A DNA stretch of 45,511 nt from Clostridiales bacterium. Its GTDB lineage: Bacteria; Bacillota; Clostridia; Clostridiales; Clostridiaceae. The position numbers and the translations under genes are program-made. This document shows positions 29,328-38,803 of the stretch, piece after piece. How positions within the stretch are numbered: position 1 is the stretch's first letter; the number at the start of each line of letters is the position of its first letter. The notes under the pieces were generated by a model. It was not told the origin of the DNA. It made no database searches and saw nothing but the letters and a program-made list of their open reading frames with translations. Location of the stretch: positions 1 through 45,511 of the forward strand of contig JAAYOT010000237.1 of NCBI GenBank assembly GCA_012520205.1, read 5' to 3'.

Positions 29328-29963
29328 ATGAGGGAATTAGGAACATATAGAGGGATAGAAAATTATAAAATAGTTAATAAGAGAAGGAATATAAAAAATA
29401 AATTAACACTAATATTAATTTTGGTTTTTATAAGCTTTATTATAAGTATTAATATTTTTTCTAAAAAAAATAATAATGAAACATATGCTTCAAAAGAGGA
29501 ATTTATAGAAATGGTTAAGGAGGGAGCCTTAGCAAATTATAAAAAGTATGGAATCCTGCCTTCCATAACAATAGCACAAGCAGTAGTAGAATCTGACTTT
29601 GGAAATTCTACTTTGGCAAAGGAATATCATAATTTATTTGGAATAAAGGCTGATGAAAGCTATAAGGGAGAAATAGCTACCTTTGAAACTATGGAAAATT
29701 ATGAAGATACAATTATTGCAAATTTTAGAGCATATGATAATTATAAGGATTCAATTAAAGATCACGGTAAGTTTTTATATGAGAATTCAAGGTATTCAGA
29801 AAATGGTTTATTTGATAGCAAAGATTATATAGGACAGGCAGAAGCCTTAGAAAGAGCAGGATATGCTACTGTGCAAGATGGAAATGGAGAGTTAATATAT
29901 GCAGATATATTAATAGAAGTAATTGAAGAATACAAACTTTATGAAATAGACAAGGAGGTGTAA
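29328..29963 (+). CDS. Membrane-anchored glucosaminidase (mannosyl-glycoprotein endo-beta-N-acetylglucosaminidase family)
   Basis: N-terminal TM; SITIAQAVVESDFGNSTLAKEYHNLFGIKAD...YSENGLF. Confidence 0.9.
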   Translation: MRELGTYRGIENYKIVNKRRNIKNKLTLILILVFISFIISINIFSKKNNNETYASKEEFIEMVKEGALANYKKYGILPSITIAQAVVESDFGNSTLAKEYHNLFGIKADESYKGEIATFETMENYEDTIIANFRAYDNYKDSIKDHGKFLYENSRYSENGLFDSKDYIGQAEALERAGYATVQDGNGELIYADILIEVIEEYKLYEIDKEV

Positions 29964-30004
29964 TATTTTGCTTACAAAATATTACGATTTAAAATTCAAA
30001 ATGC

Positions 30005-30045
30005 ACAATGAAGGATGTTTTGCCTAGCAAAACATCCTTCATTGT
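30005..30045. terminator. 19-bp perfect inverted repeat, probable bidirectional terminator
   Basis: ACAATGAAGGATGTTTTGC cta GCAAAACATCCTTCATTGT. Confidence 0.75.
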
Positions 30046-30052
30046 ACATTAG

Positions 30053-30071
30053 AAAAGTGCTAGGCACTTTT
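30053..30071. terminator. Terminator hairpin upstream of acyP 3' end
   Basis: AAAAGTGC tag GCACTTTT plus T-tract. Confidence 0.75.
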
Positions 30072-30344
30072 TTAGTATTTGGTTGAAAACCTCTTTTCTT
30101 TATCTTTAACATCGATTTCCTTTATGTCTAAATTATCTATACGTATAAATCTATTTCCTTTATTAATAATTTCAATAAATTTATTAACTTTATTTATATC
30201 ACCTTGAACTTCCATTTCTACATCGCCTTTATATAAGTTTCTTATCCAACCTGTTAAGCCTAAAGATGTTGCATTTGTCTGGCAAAAAAATCTAAAACCT
30301 ACACCTTGAACTCTTCCTTGAGCTAAAATATAAAATCTTACCAT
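30072..30344 (-). CDS. acyP: Acylphosphatase
   Basis: AQGRVQGVGFRFF...GLTGWIRNLYKGDVEMEVQG. Confidence 0.95.
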   Translation of the reverse strand: MVRFYILAQGRVQGVGFRFFCQTNATSLGLTGWIRNLYKGDVEMEVQGDINKVNKFIEIINKGNRFIRIDNLDIKEIDVKDKEKRFSTKY

Positions 30345-30441
30345 AAAATACCTCCATAACTCTTTATAAAAAAATTATATCATATATAATAATATTGGGT
30401 GATAAAATAATATACAAATTTTAATAAATGGGAGGAGAATT

Positions 30442-30846
30442 ATGGAGAGATCATTAGTACTAATTAAACCAGATGCGGTGGAAAGAAACTTAGTAGGGAA
30501 AATAATCAGTATGTATGAGGAAAAGGGATTAAAGATTGCTGGATTAAAGATGGAAACTATAAGTAGAGACTTTGCAGCTGAACATTATAAAGAACATATA
30601 GGAAAAGTTTTTTATGACTCCTTAATAGATTTCATTACAAAAGGACCCTTATGCGCTATGGTTTTAGAGGGAGAAAATGCAATAGAAAAAATCAGAAAAA
30701 TTAATGGTAGTACCGATCCTGCAAAAGCAGAAGAAGGTACAATAAGAAGATTATTTGCTACAAGTACTAGAGAAAATTGTGTACATGCATCAGATAGTGC
30801 AGAAAGTGCTAAGAGAGAAATAGAACTATGGTTCAAAGACAATTAG
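30442..30846 (+). CDS. ndk: Nucleoside-diphosphate kinase
   Basis: MERSLVLIKPDAVERNLVGKII; NCVHASDSAESAKREI. Confidence 0.97.
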   Translation: MERSLVLIKPDAVERNLVGKIISMYEEKGLKIAGLKMETISRDFAAEHYKEHIGKVFYDSLIDFITKGPLCAMVLEGENAIEKIRKINGSTDPAKAEEGTIRRLFATSTRENCVHASDSAESAKREIELWFKDN

Positions 30847-30874
30847 CAGTTTTCGGTTTTCAATTATCAATTAA
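30847..30874. repeat. Four in-register heptamers starting directly after ndk stop
   Basis: cagtttt cggtttt caattat caattaa. Confidence 0.75.
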
Positions 30875-30946
30875 GATAGATTTTCAGATTGCTGAAAATC
30901 TTAAAATATAAAAAAGAATTAAAATTTTATTTAAATTATAAAGAAG

Positions 30947-30988
30947 AGGGAACTTTATTGTAACTGAGTAGTTAATATAAAGTTCCCT
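30947..30988. terminator. Bidirectional terminator between ndk and potD
   Basis: AGGGAACTTTAT ... ATAAAGTTCCCT. Confidence 0.78.
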
Positions 30989-31003
30989 TTGTTATTTAAG
31001 AAA

Positions 31004-32074
31004 TTATTGCATTTTTACATTTAACCATGCATCATCGTAAAGTTTAAGATTTTCACCTAAGTCTCTAAAAATTTCGCAATTCTTAAGAACTTCTTCTGGT
31101 GGATATACTGTTTCGTCTTTTTGAGTTTCTTCATCTAAAAGTTCGTAAGCAGATGTATTTGGAGTAGCATATCCTATATATTCAACATTTTGTTTTGCAT
31201 TTTCAGGATCGCTTAGGAAGTTGATAAATTCTTCAGCTTCATCCTTGTTTGCAGCACCTTTAGGAATAACCATAGCATCAAACCAAATGTTAGAACCTTC
31301 TTTAGGAACTACATATTTTAAGTTCATGTCAGGTGCTTCTTCTTGAATATATATTGCATCCCCTGAATAAACAGTTGCAAAGTTAGCTTCGCCATTAACT
31401 ATCTTTTCTTTTACTTCATCCATAACATAGGCTTGAACTAAAGGTTTTTGTTTTATTAATTCATTTGCAGCTACTTCTATTTCTTCTACATTAGTAGAGT
31501 TAATAGAATATCCTTTTCTTGCTAATGAAATTGCAAGGGTATCTCTTATTGAGTCAAACATTAAGATATCTCCAGAGTATTTTTCATTCCAAAGATTATC
31601 CCAGCTATCAATATTATCTTTAATGTTATCAGCGTTATATATTATTCCAATAGTTCCCCACATATAAGGTACGGAATATTCATTGTTTGGATCATAAATT
31701 AAATTTTTATATTGAGCGCCAATGTGTTCATAGTTAGGAATATTATTGAAGTCTAATTTTTCCAACATATCTTCCTTAATCATTTTTTCTATCATATAAT
31801 CAGATGGAAATAATATGTCATAGGCACCTGAATTACTCTTTACTTTTTGATACATGATTTCATTAGTTTCATAAGTATCATAAACAACTTTGATTCCAGT
31901 TTCTTCTTCAAATTTGTCTAAAAGATCCTCATCAATATAATCTCCATAATTAAATACATTTAAAACTCTTTCTTCTTTATTGCTTCCATTACCTTTAGAT
32001 GAACAAGCAGCTAAAGTTGAGGATAGTAATAATAATGATGTGCAAAGTGCAAGGATTTTTTTAATTTTTTTCAA
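31004..32074 (-). CDS. potD: Spermidine/putrescine ABC transporter substrate-binding lipoprotein
   Basis: Lipobox LLSSTLAACSS; periplasmic-binding fold sequence; TTG start at 32074 after aagaggtgat. Confidence 0.92.
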   Translation of the reverse strand: MKKIKKILALCTSLLLLSSTLAACSSKGNGSNKEERVLNVFNYGDYIDEDLLDKFEEETGIKVVYDTYETNEIMYQKVKSNSGAYDILFPSDYMIEKMIKEDMLEKLDFNNIPNYEHIGAQYKNLIYDPNNEYSVPYMWGTIGIIYNADNIKDNIDSWDNLWNEKYSGDILMFDSIRDTLAISLARKGYSINSTNVEEIEVAANELIKQKPLVQAYVMDEVKEKIVNGEANFATVYSGDAIYIQEEAPDMNLKYVVPKEGSNIWFDAMVIPKGAANKDEAEEFINFLSDPENAKQNVEYIGYATPNTSAYELLDEETQKDETVYPPEEVLKNCEIFRDLGENLKLYDDAWLNVKMQ

Positions 32075-32873
32075 TTTTATCACCTCTTGATATAAATTCT
32101 TTTCTATTTGCAATTAATAGAAGACATAAAACAGTAATGAACATTAAAGTTGATAATGCATTAATTTCTGGTTTTATACCTCTTCTAGCCATGGAGTATA
32201 TTTCTATAGAAAGATTAGTAACTCCGGGACCAGTAGTAAAGAAACTAATAACAAAATCATCAATTGACATAGTAAAAGCTATAAGCAGACCTGATATAAT
32301 TCCTGGCTTTATTTGTGGCAATATTATTTTTCGTAAGGTATAGCCAGGAGTAGCACCTAAGTCTAAAGCGGCTTCTTCTATGTTGTCAGGTAATTGCCTT
32401 AGTTTTGGTAAAACTGCTAATATAACATAAGGTATATCAAAAGTTATATGAGCTAAAAGCATTGTTGTAAACCCAAATTCTATATCTATTAATGGTCTAA
32501 TGAAGATAAATAAGCTCATTAGAGATATTCCTGTTACTATATCAGGGTTTAAAACAGGCAAATAATTAATGTTTAATAAAAGAGCCCTTCTAGATTTCTT
32601 CATTTTATTAATTCCAATTGCAGCGAAAGTACCGATTATTGTGGCAATAATTGATGAAATTACTGCAATTAAAACTGTATAAAATAATGCTTCCATTATT
32701 CTATCGTTATCAAAGAGTTGTTTATACCATTTGAAAGTAAAACCAGTCCAGTTACCCATGGTTTTTGATTCATTAAAGGAGAATACCATTAGGGAGATTA
32801 TTGGAGTATATAAGAAAATAAATATCAATAAAAGATAAAATCTTTTTATGAAATTTTCTAATTTTTTTACCAT
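32061..32873 (-). CDS. potC: Spermidine/putrescine ABC transporter permease
   Basis: EAALDLGATPGYTLRKIILPQIKPGI permease motif. Confidence 0.93.
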   Translation of the reverse strand: MVKKLENFIKRFYLLLIFIFLYTPIISLMVFSFNESKTMGNWTGFTFKWYKQLFDNDRIMEALFYTVLIAVISSIIATIIGTFAAIGINKMKKSRRALLLNINYLPVLNPDIVTGISLMSLFIFIRPLIDIEFGFTTMLLAHITFDIPYVILAVLPKLRQLPDNIEEAALDLGATPGYTLRKIILPQIKPGIISGLLIAFTMSIDDFVISFFTTGPGVTNLSIEIYSMARRGIKPEINALSTLMFITVLCLLLIANRKEFISRGDKIEKN

Positions 32874-33721
32874 AATTGTCCTCCTCCTTCTTTTGAATCA
32901 GCACTATCAAATTTACTCATAATAGCCATGGATATTAAGATTATTATCATCATAAATACAGATATAGCAGAACCAAAGTTCCAATCTCCAACTGTTGTAA
33001 ATTGCTGTTCTATTAAGTTACCAAGAAGCATATATTGGCCTCCGCCTAATAATCTTGAAATTACAAAGGTTGAAACAGCAGGCATAAATACCATTGTTAT
33101 TCCTGATATTACCCCTGGCATACTAAGCGGAAGGACAACCTTTTGAAACACTTGAAATCTATTAGCTCCAAGATCTGAAGCTGCATTTAAAAGATTTTTA
33201 TCCATTTTTATTAAAACTGTATATATTGGCAGAATCATGAAAGGTAAGAAGTTATAAATCATACCTAAAATAACTGCACCGTCATTATATAAAAATTGAT
33301 AAGGTCCTAAATTTAAGTATCCAAGGATATTGTTTATAAATCCGTTTTTTCCAAGTATAGGCATCCAAGCATAAGTTCTAAGCAAGAAATTCATCCACAT
33401 AGGAACTATAAATAACATTATCATTATACTTCCTTTGGAAGGTTTCATTTTTGAAATGAAATATGCTACAGGATATCCTAAAATTAAACACCAAATTGTT
33501 GATAAAAGGGCTAGCCATAAACTTCTTTTGAAAACTTTCATATATTCTGTATTTAATAATTTATTAAAGTTCTCAAAGGAAAGTGCATAGTCCCCGCTAG
33601 GGCTTTTAACTGTAAAGGCAAAAAACAAAACTATTAATAAAGGTACTACAATAAAGATTGTGCTCCAAATGACAAAGGGATATGCTAAAAGGTTAGTTTT
33701 ATTTTGCTTTATTCTATTCAT
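32867..33721 (-). CDS. potB: Spermidine/putrescine ABC transporter permease
   Basis: [26 protein letters not shown] permease motif. Confidence 0.93.
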   Translation of the reverse strand: MNRIKQNKTNLLAYPFVIWSTIFIVVPLLIVLFFAFTVKSPSGDYALSFENFNKLLNTEYMKVFKRSLWLALLSTIWCLILGYPVAYFISKMKPSKGSIMIMLFIVPMWMNFLLRTYAWMPILGKNGFINNILGYLNLGPYQFLYNDGAVILGMIYNFLPFMILPIYTVLIKMDKNLLNAASDLGANRFQVFQKVVLPLSMPGVISGITMVFMPAVSTFVISRLLGGGQYMLLGNLIEQQFTTVGDWNFGSAISVFMMIIILISMAIMSKFDSADSKEGGGQLW

Positions 33722-34763
33722 TTTCAGCTGCCTTTCTCATTATATGGATATCTTCAGGATAAATATCTAGTCCAATAACTGAATCTACCTCTGCAGATTT
33801 AGTATTGTGTAATATCCATTTATTATTACCTTCTTCAACCTCGATTTCATAGTGAACACCTTTAAAAATTACTGATTTAACAGTTCCTTTTAACATACCT
33901 TTATCAGCTGAAACAATTTTAATATCTTCAGGTCTAATTACGATATCAATATTTTCATTTGAGCAAAAGCCTTTATCTACACATTCAAATATTTTATTAG
34001 AGAATTTAACCTTATAATCCTCAAGCATAATACCATCTAATATGTTACTTTCACCTATGAATCCAGCAACAAAAGCATTAGCAGGTTCATTATATATATC
34101 TTCTGGAGAACCCATTTGTTGTATTTTACCCTTATTCATAACAACTATTTTGTCTGACATGGTTAAAGCTTCTTCTTGATCATGGGTTACAAAAATAAAA
34201 GTAATTCCAAGTCTTTTTTGAATTTTCTTTAACTCTAATTGCATTTCTTTTCTTAGTTTTAAATCTAATGCTCCAAGAGGTTCATCAAGGAGTAAAACCT
34301 TTGGTTCGTTAACAAGAGCTCTAGCTATAGCAACTCTTTGTTGCTGACCACCACTTAGTGATTCAATATTTCTTTTTTCAAAACCTTCTAATGAAATAAG
34401 TTTAAGAATATCCTTTACTTTTTTATCAATTTCAGATTTTGAGAGTTTTTTTATTTTAAGACCAAAAGCTATATTGTCATAGATATTCATATGGGGAAAT
34501 AAAGCATATTTCTGAAATACGGTGTTTACTTGCCTTTTGTAAGGAGGTAAAGCGGAAATATCTGTACCATTAAACAATAATTCACCCCTATCACTTTCTT
34601 CAAAACCGGCAATAATTCTTAAGGTAGTAGTTTTACCGCATCCACTTGGGCCCAGTAATGTTAAAAATTCATTTTCTTTAATACTTAAATTAATATTATC
34701 TAAAACAAGGTTATCTTCAAAAGTTTTAGAAATCCCCTTAAGTTCAATAATGTTTTGTTTCAT
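33714..34763 (-). CDS. potA: Spermidine/putrescine ABC transporter ATP-binding protein
   Basis: Walker [29 protein letters not shown]-like C-terminus. Confidence 0.95.
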   Translation of the reverse strand: MKQNIIELKGISKTFEDNLVLDNINLSIKENEFLTLLGPSGCGKTTTLRIIAGFEESDRGELLFNGTDISALPPYKRQVNTVFQKYALFPHMNIYDNIAFGLKIKKLSKSEIDKKVKDILKLISLEGFEKRNIESLSGGQQQRVAIARALVNEPKVLLLDEPLGALDLKLRKEMQLELKKIQKRLGITFIFVTHDQEEALTMSDKIVVMNKGKIQQMGSPEDIYNEPANAFVAGFIGESNILDGIMLEDYKVKFSNKIFECVDKGFCSNENIDIVIRPEDIKIVSADKGMLKGTVKSVIFKGVHYEIEVEEGNNKWILHNTKSAEVDSVIGLDIYPEDIHIMRKAAENE

Positions 34764-34785
34764 TTAAACACCTCTTTTATATAAA

Positions 34786-35325
34786 TTAAAATGATGGTGG
34801 CGTACTAATCCAAAGGACCTTGGCCTGGGTTTTTCCATTATTAGAAATATAATGATTTGATTTAGGCTTAAAGTAAAAGCTTTCTCCTTTTTTTACTTTA
34901 AACTTTTTATTTCCTATATGAAGTATTATTGACCCTGCAAGGACATATCCAAATTCTTCGCCTTCATGGGGCTCCTCTTCAATATATTGTCCGTTAGCTT
35001 CTAAAGTTATCATAATAGGTTCCATTTGATTTTTTTGAGCATTAGGTATAAGCCATTTTATGTTATACTTTAGTTCATCATTTTCAGTTTCAAACATATC
35101 TTCATGGGTGAAGGTGATTTTTTCTTCACTAGCATCACTAAAAAATTCAGTGAGGTTTGTACCTAAGGTTTCTAATATATCTACTAAGGTAGCTATGGAA
35201 GGAGAGGTTAATTCATTTTCTACCTGAGATATAAAACCTTTAGAAAGCTCACACCTATTAGCAAGTTCTTCCTGAGTTAATTGTCTTTCAATACGCAATC
35301 GACGTATTTTTTCTCCAATATTCAC
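34786..35325 (-). CDS. XRE-family regulator with C-terminal cupin domain
   Basis: HTH RRLRIERQLTQEELANRCELSKGFISQVENE; cupin HEGEEFGYVLAGSIILHIG. Confidence 0.93.
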   Translation of the reverse strand: MNIGEKIRRLRIERQLTQEELANRCELSKGFISQVENELTSPSIATLVDILETLGTNLTEFFSDASEEKITFTHEDMFETENDELKYNIKWLIPNAQKNQMEPIMITLEANGQYIEEEPHEGEEFGYVLAGSIILHIGNKKFKVKKGESFYFKPKSNHYISNNGKTQAKVLWISTPPSF

Positions 35326-35790
35326 AAATACACCTCTATTTATTATTATTCTTATTATTATTGTCTATTAAAATGAAATAATTATTAATAGAACAAACGT
35401 CTTTATAATACTAAACATTTAGTTTATGATTACTAAACAAACAATAGATATTATATCCATTAATATAATATAAATCAATATATTTTTAAAAAAATATTAG
35501 AATTTTTTTAAAAAGAAATAATTGCTGTAACCATTGAAAACATTGAGCTAAGAAATGCATAGAAAAATACAAAGTTTAATAAAACAACACTGAAAGTTTA
35601 GTAATACTAAATAATTTTTATGTTATATTTTTGTGGAAAAATTCTGAAAAATTTGGTTTAAAAATCTAAAATCTTATGAAATAAGAAAATAAGTAGATTT
35701 TTATAAGATATCTTTCTTGATAAAATTAGTAAATTATGAGATAGTAGTTTATATTAACTAAGATAATTATGTAAATAGATAGGTGGTATA

Positions 35791-36828
35791 ATGGTTAAAA
35801 GGCATAACTTATACATAAGGCGGGGAAATAAAGTATACATACGAAATCCTCAATTAAAGGAGTTATCTTTTGTAGAAAAATTATGGGGAAATGAAGAAAG
35901 CATGAAGGATATTGGGGGAACTTACCTTTTTCCTAAGGAAAAGTGGGAAATGTTTTATAGGAAAATGGTTTATCCAACGGATGGAAAGAACTTCTTTTGC
36001 CTTATTTATGATTTGCAAGATAATCCTGTAGGAGAGGTTAGTTTTCATGGCTATAATTCTATAACTAAAGTAGCAAGAATAAATGTAAAGGTTCATTATA
36101 AATATAGAGGCCTTGGATATGGAAGTGAGGCCTTAAAGCTGCTCCTAGAATATTATTTTTGGAATTTTGGGGGAGAGGCAATTATTGATTCAGTAGATAC
36201 CAAGGAAGCTAAAAGACTATTTGAGAAATTGGGCTTCGAAGTTATAAATAAATTTAAGGATCAGGTAACTTATAAGTTAGAAAAAAGTAGATTTTCTGCT
36301 TACGATAAAAAGGATACTAAAGATGTTTACATATTATGCTATGATAATATGAATATTTTAGACTACTCAATAGCAGTAAAAATATTTAATACTGCAAACA
36401 CATTATTGAAAAGTAATTATTTTAATATTTCTTTGGTTTCAGATAAGAAAGAAGTAGTAACGGAAGGTAAAATACATTTCTATGTTGAACAAAGTTCTAA
36501 TGAAGTAATTAATGAAAAGAGTATTTTAATAATTCCGGGAAGTGATAGCAAAGAATCAAACTTGGACAAGTCTTATCTTATTAATTACATAAAAAAAGAA
36601 TACTTGAATAGCGATTATATTGTTTTGCCATCAAAGGAATTGAATTTCTTAAAGGAGTTTTTAGGGGGAGAAGTTTTAGAAGGGGATAATAATTTACTGG
36701 ATTATGGTAAAGTTATTATAGCTAGAGATTATAAAGAAAATATAAATGCCTGTATAAATATTATAAGAAATATTTTAGGTGAAGAAATTGCCTCAAGTAT
36801 TAAATCGCAGTTCATGGGAAATAGTTAA
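35791..36828 (+). CDS. GNAT acetyltransferase fused to C-terminal DJ-1/PfpI-like domain
   Basis: GNAT VKVHYKYRGLGYGSEALKLLLEYYF...AKRLFEKLGFEV; C-terminal VYILCYDNMNILDYSIAVKIFNTAN...LIIPGS. Confidence 0.78.
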   Translation: MVKRHNLYIRRGNKVYIRNPQLKELSFVEKLWGNEESMKDIGGTYLFPKEKWEMFYRKMVYPTDGKNFFCLIYDLQDNPVGEVSFHGYNSITKVARINVKVHYKYRGLGYGSEALKLLLEYYFWNFGGEAIIDSVDTKEAKRLFEKLGFEVINKFKDQVTYKLEKSRFSAYDKKDTKDVYILCYDNMNILDYSIAVKIFNTANTLLKSNYFNISLVSDKKEVVTEGKIHFYVEQSSNEVINEKSILIIPGSDSKESNLDKSYLINYIKKEYLNSDYIVLPSKELNFLKEFLGGEVLEGDNNLLDYGKVIIARDYKENINACINIIRNILGEEIASSIKSQFMGNS

Positions 36829-36841
36829 GAGAGGCTTTTTT

Positions 36842-36897
36842 CAGTTCACAGTTCACAAGGCACGGTTCACAGTTGTGAGCTGTGCCTTGTGGGCTGT
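36842..36897. repeat. Eight in-register heptamers forming a long inverted repeat
   Basis: cagttca cagttca caaggca cggttca cagttgt gagctgt gccttgt gggctgt; arms 36848-36871 and 36874-36897 pair with G-U wobbles. Confidence 0.88.
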
Positions 36898-36904
36898 TAA
36901 AGTT

Positions 36905-37534
36905 TTATTTCTTCAAAAGGTTTGAAAAGTATCCAGGTCTTATTAGGCCTTTTTTTATACCTTGAATTACTAACAAATATGTAGCAGTGGTATCGAATCT
37001 TGCATCATGATAATTTCCACTTCCCTGGAAAAGATCATCAGCTTTTTTGATTATTTGATCTTCACTTATTTTTAGGAAATCTACAACTTCTGATAGTTTT
37101 GGATTTTTAATATTGCCGGAAGGGCTAGGGATTTTGCATATATTTTTGTAATAAGCCATTGTACAAAAAGTATTTTTTGGCTCCCACTTTTCTTCAATCA
37201 TTCCAGCGCCCCATAGCTGTTGTATTTCATGTTTTAAAAATTTTATATCAAATTGAACATTATGTCCAATTACAAAATCTGTTTCATAAAAATCAGGCAT
37301 AAATTCTTGTATAAAATCTATAAATTCGCGCCCATCAGATAATTCATATAATTTTTCAAGAGAAAAACCATGTACTGCTTCAGCACCTTCATCCATATTA
37401 TCTACAGTGAAAAAAAAGTTTTTTCCTATTGTTGTTTGTGGTTTAGAAGAAGCATCTACAAGTATATAGCTTAACTGGCATATGCTACCTGGTTTTATGC
37501 TAGTTGTTTCTGTATCAAAAAATAGTAATTTCAT
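36905..37534 (-). CDS. 3'-5' exonuclease (DnaQ-like DEDDh)
   Basis: FFDTETTSI, VIGHNVQFDIKFLKHE, HDARFDTTAT. Confidence 0.88.
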   Translation of the reverse strand: MKLLFFDTETTSIKPGSICQLSYILVDASSKPQTTIGKNFFFTVDNMDEGAEAVHGFSLEKLYELSDGREFIDFIQEFMPDFYETDFVIGHNVQFDIKFLKHEIQQLWGAGMIEEKWEPKNTFCTMAYYKNICKIPSPSGNIKNPKLSEVVDFLKISEDQIIKKADDLFQGSGNYHDARFDTTATYLLVIQGIKKGLIRPGYFSNLLKK

Positions 37535-37591
37535 TATATCCTCCTAAGGTACTTAGTTTACAAATTATATAATAACATAAATTATAAAAAA

Positions 37592-37625
37592 ATAACCAAT
37601 AGAAATAAATTTATCTATTGGTTAT
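37592..37625. terminator. Terminator of arginase gene
   Basis: ATAACCAATAG ... CTATTGGTTAT with T-tract on minus strand. Confidence 0.8.
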
Positions 37626-37648
37626 AAGATTTTAAAATCTTATTGTAG

Positions 37649-38590
37649 CTAAACCACTAAAGTATCAGCTGCTATCTCCATATTAGGTGTTTTATCCATT
37701 GATTTAGATATTATTTTTAATAATTCTAAACATATTTCAAGTGTTCTATTATTTTTATCTAGTAATGGATTAAATTCTACAAAATCCATTGCTTTAACTA
37801 AAGATGTACTAAGTACTCTCTCGATTATTTCTTTTCCCTCAGAAAAGGCTAGTCCATCTTTAACGGGAGTGCCTGTTCCAGGAACAATGAAAGAATCTAA
37901 ACTATCTATATCGAAACTAAAGTGTATATTATTTATATTTTTTGCATATAAGGCTTCAATTAATTCATCTAAAACTGTGCTTATGCCTTTTTCTTTAATG
38001 TCTTTCATTGTCCATACACTTAGATTATATTCCTTGATTAATTCTAATTCACCTAAATCTAAATCCCTACAGCCTAGTAAAAATACATTTTCAGGTTTTA
38101 CTTTTTGCCCTTGATAGAATAAATTAACTAAACTTTCATGACCTATTCCCATTGAAGCTGCTAAGGGCATTCCGTGAATATTACCACTAGGTGTAGTTTT
38201 GTCTGTATTTATATCGCCATGTGCATCTACCCAAACAACAGCAATATCTTTATTAAAAAACTTACTTGATCCAGCAATACTCCCTAAAGCTAGTGAATGG
38301 TCTCTCCCAATAACTAATGGGAGACTTGAACTTGATAAAGATTCATACACCTTAGAAGCTAATATAAAATTTGATCTTATAACTTCATCTAAATACTTCA
38401 TTTTTGCATTAGCTGTGTATTTATCCTTTGAAGAAACATTATTTACATGAACTTCGCCCATATCACAGACTAGGTGGCTTTGATTAAAGATATCTAGAAG
38501 GTTGTTCTCTCTTAAAACTTTTGGTCCTTTTTCAACACCAGGATTATCACATCCTAAAAATATTGGCATATCAATAATACTAATTTTCAT
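37649..38590 (-). CDS. rocF: Arginase
   Basis: GRDHSLALGS, VWVDAHGDINT, SGNIHGMPLA, SFDIDSLDSFIVPGTGTPV; start at 38590 after ggaggt. Confidence 0.93.
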   Translation of the reverse strand: MKISIIDMPIFLGCDNPGVEKGPKVLRENNLLDIFNQSHLVCDMGEVHVNNVSSKDKYTANAKMKYLDEVIRSNFILASKVYESLSSSSLPLVIGRDHSLALGSIAGSSKFFNKDIAVVWVDAHGDINTDKTTPSGNIHGMPLAASMGIGHESLVNLFYQGQKVKPENVFLLGCRDLDLGELELIKEYNLSVWTMKDIKEKGISTVLDELIEALYAKNINNIHFSFDIDSLDSFIVPGTGTPVKDGLAFSEGKEIIERVLSTSLVKAMDFVEFNPLLDKNNRTLEICLELLKIISKSMDKTPNMEIAADTLVV

Positions 38591-38747
38591 AAAACAAACC
38601 TCCAAATAGAAAAAATTTTGGTAAATCATTGGGCAATTTATATATTAATTCTTAATAGTTAAGTTGTAAATAGAAATTCCTTGGAGTTTATTACGAAAAT
38701 ATTAAATTTTTGCTAAAATACTAAAATAAATGTCTATATAAATCAAA

Positions 38748-38787
38748 AACTACTAAAACTAACTATAAAGTATATGTTTTAGTAGTT
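38748..38787. terminator. Hairpin downstream of 38804 CDS
   Basis: AACTACTAAAAC ... GTTTTAGTAGTT. Confidence 0.6.
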
Positions 38788-38803
38788 AAAATTTTTATTA
38801 TTT

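Noticed and set aside
35326-35790. 465-bp gap as a hidden small gene or sRNA
   Set aside because: Strongly AT-rich, no ORF with RBS and no convincing terminator; only the palindromes reported above stand out.
37649-38590. Arginase plus potABCD as a new polyamine biosynthetic island
   Set aside because: Arginase is separated from pot by oppositely oriented genes and its own terminator; no ornithine decarboxylase in the window, so only loose proximity.
38748-38787. ACTAAA-containing palindrome as another XRE operator
   Set aside because: Long stem at the 3' end of a minus-strand gene followed by T-rich sequence; better explained as a terminator.
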